DNA of 32,044 nt from Deltaproteobacteria bacterium (lineage in GTDB: Bacteria; Desulfobacterota; Desulfobulbia; Desulfobulbales; Desulfurivibrionaceae), in the NCBI GenBank assembly GCA_021811385.1, contig JAJZPC010000027.1, forward strand, positions 1-32,044, written 5' to 3'. The position numbers and the translations under genes were made by a program. Shown here piece by piece: positions 26,162-32,044 of this stretch (positions are counted from its first letter, which is position 1; every line of letters begins with the position of its first letter). The notes beneath the pieces are model-generated. The model did not search any database. It was not told the origin of the DNA and was given only the letters and a program-made list of their open reading frames with translations.

Positions 26162-26502
26162 TTTTGCCTCCTTAGCTGCTTCAGCCTGGCCTTGGCGAGA
26201 TCGAGGTCCGGCTTCGGGGTCTTCTGATTCTTTTTGATGAAGCCATGCAAAAGAACCAGTGTTCCCTCTTCGGTAACAAAGAGAATCCGTGCGATTCGTC
26301 TGTCCAGCCTGACTCGTATTTCCCAGATGTCGCCGTCCAGGTGACCAACAAGCGGCATGCCAAGCGGCCAGCCAAATTGAATGGTCTTGATATCCTCGCC
26401 GATAATTTTGCGGTCAACCGCAGGCAGGCCTCGAAGCCACTCCCGTACCGGTTCCGCACCAGATTCCGTTTTGAAAAAATGAACTTCCAGAATTGGCTTC
26501 AT
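26158..26502 (-). CDS. RelE/HigB-superfamily toxin (Gp49-like)
   Basis: 114 residues. Start MKPILEVHFFKTESGAEPVR and the middle DGDIWEIRVRLDRRIARILF with LLHGFIKKNQKTP are typical of phage-derived Gp49-like/HigB toxins, ribosome-dependent mRNA endonucleases. Basic residues (R and K in the WEIRVR and FIKKNQKTP strands) fit the active surface. The ATG at 26502 coincides with the predicted transcription start and no ribosome site is seen, while the antitoxin that overlaps it has a perfect one; low toxin and high antitoxin translation would follow. Substrate and specificity are not established here. Confidence 0.88.
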   Translation of the reverse strand: MKPILEVHFFKTESGAEPVREWLRGLPAVDRKIIGEDIKTIQFGWPLGMPLVGHLDGDIWEIRVRLDRRIARILFVTEEGTLVLLHGFIKKNQKTPKPDLDLAKARLKQLRRQK

Positions 26503-26508
26503 AGTGGC

Positions 26509-26537
26509 AATGTATCATTTTTGGTACGCGTGTGCAA
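26509..26537 (-). promoter_or_regulatory. promoter and operator of the toxin-antitoxin pair
   Basis: TTGCAC (26532-26537), 17-base spacer, TACATT (26509-26514) on the minus strand. Within it lies GTATCATTTTTGGTAC (26512-26527), an inverted repeat with one mismatch, placed so that a bound antitoxin would cover the spacer and -10. Expected transcription start is about 26502, the toxin start codon itself. Confidence 0.5.
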
Positions 26538-26679
26538 GTTGTTTGCGAAGAGCTAGGACTTCCAGGATATTCTCGAAAACAGGGGATGTCCCGAATGGTA
26601 CTCGCGCGCCAACTTGTCAACTTGGAAGCCTGACCTCATAGGTTGACCCCATAGGTGCATACTAATTATGGTCTGCTTC

Positions 26680-28293
26680 TTATCCAGAAAGATATTCCAA
26701 TAGTTCGGCTGTGGCTGCATTTTTAATCAATCTTGCTCTTACTGGGCCGACATTATATATGCTCGCAATTAATGTTTCTTCTGTGTTGAGGTGTAGTTGT
26801 TCTAGTGTTATTATCCCGGCTTCATTTGGTTTATTTTTTTGCCAAGGAGTCAATAGTTGCAGAACTGTAATTGGTTGGTTAAGCATGTGTTCAAGAGAGC
26901 ATTTGAAATTTTTTTCGTCTTCAATTGCACTTTTTAAATCTTTAATGCTTGTAAATGCAATATGGTTTTTACCGAATTCTGGGAATTTCTTTACGGAAAG
27001 GGATTTGTAGAAATTCATTGATTCGCCACTCGGCGTGCTAAAAAGTGCTAAAATACAGCCGTATTTCACCTCGTAACGTGCTCCTAGCTCGGCCCGTGTG
27101 GCGCGATAACTAGAATCAAGTTTTCGCAAAACTCCAGTGTATGATAATAGTCTTAAGGATTCCTTGACCGTTTCAGGGCAGTCTTTGTGTACCCAAAAAT
27201 AAACCGTTGATTCTTCGATGCCTTTGTCTCTTCTCGTCGAATTATAGTTTTCAATGGCAGGGATAGCCGTTTTCTCTACGAAATCCCGGCCCCAGTCTAT
27301 AAGTGTTTTGTGGCCCTTGTATTTTTCTCCAAGTTCAGTGTGCTCTGCCCAGATTTGGTCTCTGTAAAATCTCTTAATTACATCGTTGACGAATGTTGAA
27401 TTAAATTTAGACAAGTCTTCTATTGTTTTTAGGAGCATTCTCGGGTTGCCACCACATGATAGTGCCAGTGTAGAAAACAGTTCAAGGTTAGCGTTTATTG
27501 CTGTCTTTAAATGATCATCTGCTTGTTTGAAAACAATTTTTTTGAAATAGTCTATGTAGTCTGAGTCTCTAATGTCTCTTTCTAGCTTTTTGTAAATACA
27601 GTCATGCATTAACTCAAAAGAATCACCAAAATATGTAACACCTGGATAAATCGCAGCATTACAGGTTATGTATGGTGACCTAAGATCTTTGAATAAATTG
27701 AAAAATTGTCTTTGTTGTTCAGGTCGAAAGACATGGGCGGCTTCATCAAAAAAGAAGTAGACTCTTTCTAATGAGTTTTCTTCGCATATGGTCTCTATTG
27801 CGTCTTTCACATCTTCTATGTCTGGAAGGAGAGATATTTCAACTATTTTATCACCCCTGTATGAATTTTCATATGATTTGACGATATCTTTTAAGCTAGT
27901 TTCGATAGATTTGTCGTCACCACTCTCATCATTGCTCAATAAATTTGCAGAGTGATTTGAAATCAATAGTCCTTTTTTTCGTAGCTTGTTTATCAGGGCT
28001 TTCAAGCTTTTCGCAAGCATCCAATGATAAAATTGTAGAGGGTCTTCAGTATTAAGAAGTGAGCTTATGTTAAATGACACGAAGACAGGTAACACAAGTT
28101 GTTGTGAGTTTTCTATTTCAATCTCGGCTACTCTCATGAGGAATGATTTCCCAGTTCCCCTTGAGCCTTCTATTAGGCATGGTTCCGGAGAGCATAGTGC
28201 TTTTATTATACTTTTGTCGTTATCATTAGTTACGCATAAGCTCAGTATGTCGCCTTGTTTGATACTCTCTGTTCTTAGGTAAAAATTTGACAT
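26680..28293 (-). CDS. ORC/Cdc6-like AAA ATPase with C-terminal helix-hairpin-helix
   Basis: 537 residues, AT-rich, unlike its neighbours. P-loop GSRGTGKS at 43-50 and Walker B RVYFFFDEA with D183/E184; ALSCGGNPRMLL (about 275-286) looks like the sensor-2 region of the ORC/Cdc6 and STAND-like class. A winged-helix-like middle follows. The last 32 residues read as helix-hairpin-helix (IYNVGPVRARLIKNA), a non-specific DNA-binding motif. The start ATG shares a base with the preceding stop codon (TAATG) and has its ribosome site, AAAGGGG, inside the upstream gene. Together with the HEPN-like gene it forms a two-gene module; a role in anti-phage defence is inference. I know of no named system that it matches. 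Confidence 0.75.
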   Translation of the reverse strand: MSNFYLRTESIKQGDILSLCVTNDNDKSIIKALCSPEPCLIEGSRGTGKSFLMRVAEIEIENSQQLVLPVFVSFNISSLLNTEDPLQFYHWMLAKSLKALINKLRKKGLLISNHSANLLSNDESGDDKSIETSLKDIVKSYENSYRGDKIVEISLLPDIEDVKDAIETICEENSLERVYFFFDEAAHVFRPEQQRQFFNLFKDLRSPYITCNAAIYPGVTYFGDSFELMHDCIYKKLERDIRDSDYIDYFKKIVFKQADDHLKTAINANLELFSTLALSCGGNPRMLLKTIEDLSKFNSTFVNDVIKRFYRDQIWAEHTELGEKYKGHKTLIDWGRDFVEKTAIPAIENYNSTRRDKGIEESTVYFWVHKDCPETVKESLRLLSYTGVLRKLDSSYRATRAELGARYEVKYGCILALFSTPSGESMNFYKSLSVKKFPEFGKNHIAFTSIKDLKSAIEDEKNFKCSLEHMLNQPITVLQLLTPWQKNKPNEAGIITLEQLHLNTEETLIASIYNVGPVRARLIKNAATAELLEYLSG

Positions 28294-29000
28294 TATTTCC
28301 CCTTTGGTCCACCCATAAGCAATCTGATAGGTTCAACGTGTCCGAGGTCTTCTGATATAAACTGCATAGATTCAAGTTGTGGTATTGTAAATGTTTTCAT
28401 GTAACGACAACACAGAGCAAATAGGAGTACTTCTTTTACAGATTCTAAGTAGAGAAAATACCTAGATATTAATTCGTCATTTTTTTTCAAAACCAAGCCG
28501 CTTTTTTCCCAAGTTTCATAGTTCCCGTGAACAAATTCTGATAATTTTCTGTAAACATTGCTTGCCTTGCCATTATATTCTTCGATATTGTCGTTTAGTT
28601 CTGGAAAAAATGCTGTTGTTAGACGTTGTGACAAAACTCCATTCTCTTCATTTATAAGTTTTGACCACTTAATATCATTTTTCCCAATTAGCCATTCATG
28701 ATGTTCCAATTTGAACAGGGAAAAATGAACCGTCCCCAGTCCTAATTCTAAAGCAAGACGAAGAGAAGAGAATGCTTGCCTATACAGACCCAACGATAGG
28801 CTTAAAGCACTTGCCTCTACCTGACTACTAACCGCTCTTAAAAGGTCGCTCTCATGTTTATCGTTCAGATTTTCTGAAAACTCGAACAGGCAAGACGAGA
28901 GATGGTGTACTTTGCCGAATGATGATGTGTCCTCAAGCGTTTCGGTAAAGATTTTTTGGCAGATCTCGTTAATTTTATTGAAATAGTCATTGATGTTCAT
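28293..29000 (-). CDS. HEPN-like protein of unknown function, partner of the ATPase
   Basis: 235 residues, almost all helical, no signal peptide. Two features stand out: GLYRQAFSSLRLALELGLGT (71-90) and YRKLSEFVHG (150-159) with R151 and H158, an R-x6-H pair near the Rx4-6H of HEPN ribonucleases. Conservation in relatives is needed to decide whether it is a nuclease or just an HEPN-like fold. The ribosome site GGAAGGG precedes the ATG. It is the first gene of the pair and its stop codon overlaps the ATPase start (TAATG), so the two proteins are made together. Base composition is AT-rich like the ATPase. In defence modules such a pairing usually means sensor or motor plus toxic effector; here that is inference. 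Confidence 0.6.
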   Translation of the reverse strand: MNINDYFNKINEICQKIFTETLEDTSSFGKVHHLSSCLFEFSENLNDKHESDLLRAVSSQVEASALSLSLGLYRQAFSSLRLALELGLGTVHFSLFKLEHHEWLIGKNDIKWSKLINEENGVLSQRLTTAFFPELNDNIEEYNGKASNVYRKLSEFVHGNYETWEKSGLVLKKNDELISRYFLYLESVKEVLLFALCCRYMKTFTIPQLESMQFISEDLGHVEPIRLLMGGPKGK

Positions 29001-29023
29001 TTTTCCCTTCCACCCCCCGTTGC

Positions 29024-29052
29024 AGGTTAGGCGGAAGGGTTGGGAAAGTCAA
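29024..29052 (-). promoter_or_regulatory. possible promoter of the HEPN-ATPase module
   Basis: TTGACT (29047-29052), 17-base spacer, TAACCT (29024-29029) on the minus strand, 24 bases upstream of the HEPN-like start codon at 29000. Good -35, weak -10. It lies in the 111-base gap between HigA and the HEPN-like gene. Confidence 0.35.
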
Positions 29053-29111
29053 AAGGAAAATACCTTCAGTTCATAACAGAAGAACTTGGGGTACCTCTGT
29101 TTCCCTCGTCA

Positions 29112-29432
29112 CTACGCCGCGTGCGAAAATGGGTGAACCTCTGTGTCCAGCCGGTCCGCCAGCGCGTCCTTGGCCACTTCCATGTCATAATGGGTTTGCA
29201 GGTTGAGCCAGAACTGTGCCTCCATGCCAAAGAAGCGGCCAAGGCGGAGTGCCGTGTCGGCGGTTATGGAACGCCTGCCATGCACAATCTCATTGATCCG
29301 GCGGGCGGTTACCCCGATATCCTTGGCCAGGCGATACCGGGTGATACCCATCGGTTTCAGAAACTCGGTTATCAGTATCTCCCCAGTTGAGTGCCTCTCT
29401 TTTAATTCAACCTCAAAAGATAATATCGTCAA
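29112..29432 (-). CDS. HigA-family antitoxin without an adjacent toxin
   Basis: 106 residues. TGEILITEFLKPMGITRYRL at the N-terminus and the XRE helix-turn-helix (LAKDIGVTARRINEIVHGRR, then ITADTALRLGRFFGM) are the HigA-family pattern, ending in the typical FWLNLQTHYD. The only start that keeps the whole family N-terminus is TTG at 29432; an in-frame stop lies four codons upstream and no ribosome site is seen. The HigB toxin that should precede it is absent: 29433-29552 has no RelE-like frame. It may be a remnant or may regulate the HEPN-ATPase genes, which lie 111 bases downstream on the same strand. Confidence 0.8.
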   Translation of the reverse strand: MTILSFEVELKERHSTGEILITEFLKPMGITRYRLAKDIGVTARRINEIVHGRRSITADTALRLGRFFGMEAQFWLNLQTHYDMEVAKDALADRLDTEVHPFSHAA

Positions 29433-29442
29433 CGGATATTAT

Positions 29443-29556
29443 GTGGTTGTGCTCGACAGTTATCCGCCGCGACATAAAAGCCCGTTGGCTATCTGCTCAA
29501 TTCCTGTTACCATGCCGTTTGAGGGGAAAACCTATAAGAGTACGGAGCACCAATGA
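29443..29556 (+). other. possible truncated gene, 3' end only
   Basis: An open frame from GTG 29443 reads YVVVLDSYPPRHKSPLAI and on to a stop that overlaps the ATG of the next small gene (ATGA at 29553-29556). The coupling and protein-like composition suggest a real 3' end. Further upstream the frame is open but antisense to HigA, so it may be the remains of a gene cut by the island. It has no recognised family and the coding status is uncertain. Confidence 0.3.
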
Positions 29557-29750
29557 AACGTTTCAAATATCAGATGAAAAACGGCAAGGAACTCTGGGTA
29601 TGCGAGGAGTGTAAAAAATCGCATGCCGAACTCATCCTGCTGAAATCCTGGAAGCTCATTGACAGGAAAAATGACGATTCTGCCTGTGAATACTGCGCGC
29701 CTTCAATCTATGTTCCCGAGCAGCCCGCCGAGATTTGCGCGCATCCTTGA
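29553..29750 (+). CDS. small zinc-finger protein
   Basis: 65 residues with two CxxC pairs, CEEC near residue 18 and CEYC near 46, in a basic, hydrophilic context. It would bind one zinc as a split ribbon. GGAG lies five bases before the ATG. Its start overlaps the stop of a short upstream frame. No family recognised; function unknown. Confidence 0.55.
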   Translation: MKRFKYQMKNGKELWVCEECKKSHAELILLKSWKLIDRKNDDSACEYCAPSIYVPEQPAEICAHP

Positions 29751-29785
29751 GGGGAAGAACGCCGACTGGGCTTAAGCGTCCCGGG

Positions 29786-30964
29786 TCATAGCAAGGTGTT
29801 CTTGAGTGTGGTGATATCCCGTTGTTCCGTGATGTAGCGGGTGATGGTGTTGAAGTTTTTGGTATCCCCCACCATGATGCAGCCGATGATCCGGTTGTTT
29901 TCGATGACCAGTTTTTTGTAGACGGTGTCGGAACTGACCACCTGCGATTCATATCTCCCTTCCGCGTCGATGTTGCCCGCGGCGGCGACGTCTATGCCCG
30001 CGACTTTCAGGATGTTGCTCATGGTGGTGCCGTGGTATTCGGCCTCGCCGCCTGCCATGTTGGCGCCCGCCACCTTGCCCTGCTGCATGGACGCGGGCCA
30101 GATGCCGGAGACCACTCCCCGGTGTTCGGCCACGTCCCCCGCCGCATAGATGTCGTCGGCGCTGGTTTCCAGCCGGTCGTTCACCATGACCCCCTTGTCG
30201 CAGGTGAGCCCTCCACCCTTGGCCAGGTCCAGATTGGGCCGGACCCCGGCGGAGACGATGACCATCCGGCCACTCAGGGTGTCGCCGCCTTCGAGGACAA
30301 TGCCGTCGGCCCACCCATTGCTGCCGGTGATGGTCTTGGTCATGGCCGAGAGGCGGAAGTCGAAGCCCATTTTTTCCATGAGTTCTTGAAGCCGTGCGGC
30401 TCCCCGGCTGTCCAGCTGCCGGGGCAGGAGGCGGGGGAAAAATTCTATCACTGTGATCTTCTTGCCCAGCCTGCGCAGGGCATTGCCCGCTTCCAATCCG
30501 AGCAGACCGCCGCCGATGATGATCGCCTCCTCGACCTTTTTGGCCTGGGCCAGGATGGCCCTGGCATCCTTGATGTGGCGGAGGGCGAACACCCCCTGCC
30601 GGCCGATGCCCTCGATGGGCGGCAGGAAGGAGTGGCTGCCCGTGGCGAGGAGCAGCCGGTCAAAGGTCAGTTTTTCGCCACGCTCGGTGGTCAGCCGCTT
30701 TTTGGCAGCATCGAGGCCGGTGATCTGGGTGTTGATCCGCAGGTCGATCCGCTGCTCCTGGTACCACGCCTCTTTCTTGGCGATGAGCTTGTCTTCGCCG
30801 ACATCCCCGGCAATGAATTCGTTGAGCCTGATCCGATGGTAAAAGGGGATATCCTCTTCGCTGAGGATGGTGATGTCGCCCTTGGTGTCCTGCCGGCGGA
30901 TGGCTTCCGCCGCAGTGGTTCCGGCTACGCCGTTGCCGATGATCAGGTAGTTTTTCGTTTTCAT
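29786..30964 (-). CDS. FAD/NAD(P)-dependent pyridine nucleotide-disulfide oxidoreductase
   Basis: 392 residues of the rubredoxin reductase/NirB N-terminal type. FAD motif NGVAGTTAAE near the N-terminus (YLIIGNGVAG), ATGS loop (LLLATGSHSF), NAD(P) motif IIGGGLLGLEAG near 152-163, and the second FAD motif DDIYAAGDVAEH with the family tail. It probably passes electrons from NAD(P)H to a rubredoxin-, nitrite- or thiol-type acceptor, but no acceptor gene is adjacent. There is no redox CxxC. The ATG at 30964 begins at the FAD fold; an earlier in-frame start has no family support. Divergent from ychJ. Confidence 0.9.
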   Translation of the reverse strand: MKTKNYLIIGNGVAGTTAAEAIRRQDTKGDITILSEEDIPFYHRIRLNEFIAGDVGEDKLIAKKEAWYQEQRIDLRINTQITGLDAAKKRLTTERGEKLTFDRLLLATGSHSFLPPIEGIGRQGVFALRHIKDARAILAQAKKVEEAIIIGGGLLGLEAGNALRRLGKKITVIEFFPRLLPRQLDSRGAARLQELMEKMGFDFRLSAMTKTITGSNGWADGIVLEGGDTLSGRMVIVSAGVRPNLDLAKGGGLTCDKGVMVNDRLETSADDIYAAGDVAEHRGVVSGIWPASMQQGKVAGANMAGGEAEYHGTTMSNILKVAGIDVAAAGNIDAEGRYESQVVSSDTVYKKLVIENNRIIGCIMVGDTKNFNTITRYITEQRDITTLKNTLL

Positions 30965-31086
30965 GGCGAACACCCCAGAAGGAGGTTGAAGGGAGGGAAG
31001 ATTAAAGATATTGTGGCACAGTCCGGCGGGGATGTACAAGAATTCCCGAACCGGGACCAGCAAATATATTGAAGGAAGGTGTGGGG

Positions 31087-31581
31087 ATGAGTGAGAAAGA
31101 GAAGAAGAGCCTTTGCCCGTGCGGCACGGGGCTGAAATTTGCCGAATGTTGCGAGCCGTTTCTCAAGGGTCAGCCCGCGCCCACCGCCGAGGCGCTGATG
31201 CGCTCACGCTATACCGCTTTTGCCGTGCAGGATGTGCCCTATATTCTGCGTTCCTGGCACCGGAGCACCCGGCCGGCCAGTTTCGATCTGGACGATCAGG
31301 CGGGTTTTGTCTGGCATGGTTTGGAGGTGCTGGAGATCGAGGCAGGCGGGGCAGGGGATACGGCCGGGGTGGTGGAGTTTGCCGCCAATTTTTCCGGGCA
31401 TGGCCAGGATCACCGGTTGCATGAGCGGGCCAAGTTTGTCTGCGAGGATGGGCAGTGGCTGTACGTGGATGGCAAGGTGAATCCGGGCAGGGTTCCGGTG
31501 ACCAGCGAAAAGATCGGGCGCAACGAACCTTGCCCCTGCGGGAGCGGCAAGAAGTACAAGAAGTGCTGCCAGGCTAAATAA
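31087..31581 (+). CDS. ychJ: YchJ-family protein with two SEC-C motifs
   Basis: 164 residues, UPF0225/YchJ. SEC-C zinc motifs at both ends: [13 protein letters not shown] near residues 10-22 and [13 protein letters not shown] near 149-161, with an NTF2-like barrel between them ([18 protein letters not shown] and the tail [10 protein letters not shown]). The molecular role of YchJ is not established. ATG 31087 follows GAAGGAAGGT; an in-frame TTG six codons upstream is less likely. A dispersed repeat cluster follows. Confidence 0.9.
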   Translation: MSEKEKKSLCPCGTGLKFAECCEPFLKGQPAPTAEALMRSRYTAFAVQDVPYILRSWHRSTRPASFDLDDQAGFVWHGLEVLEIEAGGAGDTAGVVEFAANFSGHGQDHRLHERAKFVCEDGQWLYVDGKVNPGRVPVTSEKIGRNEPCPCGSGKKYKKCCQAK

Positions 31582-31599
31582 TGTAAAGAGCCTCTGGAC

Positions 31600-31615
31600 C
31601 CCGGCGTTCGCCGGG
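31600..31615. repeat. dispersed palindrome (CCCGGCG TT CGCCGGG)
   Basis: A perfect 7-bp inverted repeat with a 2-base loop, followed by ATGACGGGG. Sequences of the form GGACCCCGGCGTTCGCCGGG are common intergenic repeats in many bacteria. It starts 19 bases after the ychJ stop. Confidence 0.55.
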
Positions 31616-31649
31616 ATGACGGGGGTGGTATGGGTCCATTACAAGTGTT

Positions 31650-31723
31650 ACCGTTCGGCCTGAGCCTGTCGAAGGCCTGCCGTGACAAGAAAACGGCGGT
31701 TCGACAAGCTCACCGCGAACGGT
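31650..31723. repeat. dispersed palindromic repeat (REP-like), copy 2
   Basis: CTGAGCCTGTCGAAG (31660-31674) and TTCGACAAGCTCA (31700-31712) are the half-sites of copy 1 (695-768) in the opposite internal order, and ACCGTTC/GAACGGT arms (31650-31656, 31717-31723) enclose them. The whole unit can fold as one long hairpin. Confidence 0.75.
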
Positions 31724-31734
31724 ATGGTCACATC

Positions 31735-31905
31735 TTACTCCAGATAGTCCTTCAGTTTTTCCAAAAGGCTTTCCGGCGGATCCTCTCCATACATGAAGGC
31801 CTGGGCCTCTTCCCCGGTGATCCGGCTCTTGATTTCCAAGGGCAGGGAACGGAGCAGGGCTACCCGCTCCGGGTCGGGCTTTTTCTTGTCGGCAGTGTTG
31901 TCCAT
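31735..31905 (-). CDS. small conserved-looking protein, 56 residues
   Basis: Reads MDNTADKKKPDPERVALLRS, then a helical acidic body, ending KLKDYLE. It is compact and charged, with no export signal. AGAGGAT at ideal spacing before the ATG makes it likely to be expressed. It lies 27 bases downstream of the nitroreductase gene on the same strand, so it is probably in one transcript. No family recognised. Confidence 0.6.
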   Translation of the reverse strand: MDNTADKKKPDPERVALLRSLPLEIKSRITGEEAQAFMYGEDPPESLLEKLKDYLE

Positions 31906-31932
31906 GGGTATCCTCTTTTGTTTGCGGGCGGT

Positions 31933-32044
31933 TCAGGGGCGCCAGGTGATCCGGGCCTCGTTTCTGGCCGGGACTTTGAAATAGGGAAATCTCGGGTAGC
32001 CGAAGATCATGGCCCCGTAGAGGCGGTGGCCTTCGGGCAGGGCA
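31933..32044 (-). CDS. nitroreductase-family protein, 5' end outside window
   Basis: Only the last 36 codons are present. The C-terminus ALPEGHRLYGAMIFGYPRFP and the following YFKVPARNEARITW is the tail of flavin-dependent nitroreductases of anaerobes, often with a 4Fe-4S ferredoxin domain at the N-terminus, which would lie outside the window. The substrate cannot be judged from this fragment. Confidence 0.75.
   Translation of the reverse strand, partial: ALPEGHRLYGAMIFGYPRFPYFKVPARNEARITWRP

Noticed and set aside
25680-29432. Prophage or integrative element
   Set aside because: No integrase, transposase, structural gene or tRNA edge is present; the 29-bp repeats bracket only the HD-GYP gene, to the left of this region.
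29822-31072. 416-codon plus-strand frame opposite the oxidoreductase
   Set aside because: Antisense to a clear FAD/NAD oxidoreductase with intact motifs.

Overview
The window reads as a chromosomal segment of a GC-rich, Gram-negative, probably anaerobic bacterium. The best fit is a Desulfobulbus-like member of the Desulfobacterota (former Deltaproteobacteria). That placement is an inference from gene content: an HdrC-type iron-sulfur protein, a fused MetF-MetV protein, QueH instead of an oxygen-tolerant QueG, a NifA-type sigma-54 activator, a KDO-pathway isomerase and a BamD-like lipoprotein (so an outer membrane), and a nitroreductase-family protein. No rRNA, tRNA, CRISPR array or phage structural gene was seen.

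Layout. 1-4833 (minus): the start of an HdrC-like protein, a 323-base gap with a hairpin leader and a dispersed repeat, then metF/metV, purF and kdsD. 4966-7268: an orphan methyltransferase, a small membrane zinc-ribbon protein on the opposite strand with a nearly leaderless promoter, thioredoxin and a BamD-like lipoprotein. 7332-12186 (minus): glgX, an SGNH hydrolase, a NifA-type regulator and queH, tightly spaced. 12314-13776 (plus): a DUF1566 protein and ppnP, the latter behind a possible attenuator. 13861-15480 (minus): one chemoreceptor. 15982-25679 (plus): SH3 protein, M48 lipoprotein protease, CHASE2 adenylate cyclase, the two halves of a heterodimeric ABC exporter, and an HD-GYP/degenerate-GGDEF membrane sensor.

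25680-29432 is an accessory island. It begins with repeats and a toxin-antitoxin pair, followed by two visibly AT-rich, translationally coupled genes: a HEPN-like protein and an ORC/Cdc6-like AAA ATPase with a C-terminal helix-hairpin-helix. A HigA-type antitoxin without a toxin closes it. The ATPase/HEPN pair is the best candidate in the window for an undescribed (probably defence) system. Beyond it lie a small zinc-finger gene, an FAD/NAD oxidoreductase, YchJ, a repeat cluster, a 56-residue protein and the end of a nitroreductase.

Mobile signatures outside the island add to this. An exact 29-bp direct repeat brackets the HD-GYP gene, one copy being the 3' end of the ABC exporter gene. A 132-bp inverted-repeat insert flanked by TTGCAAAA separates the two exporter genes. 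Three dispersed palindrome families occur in intergenic gaps.
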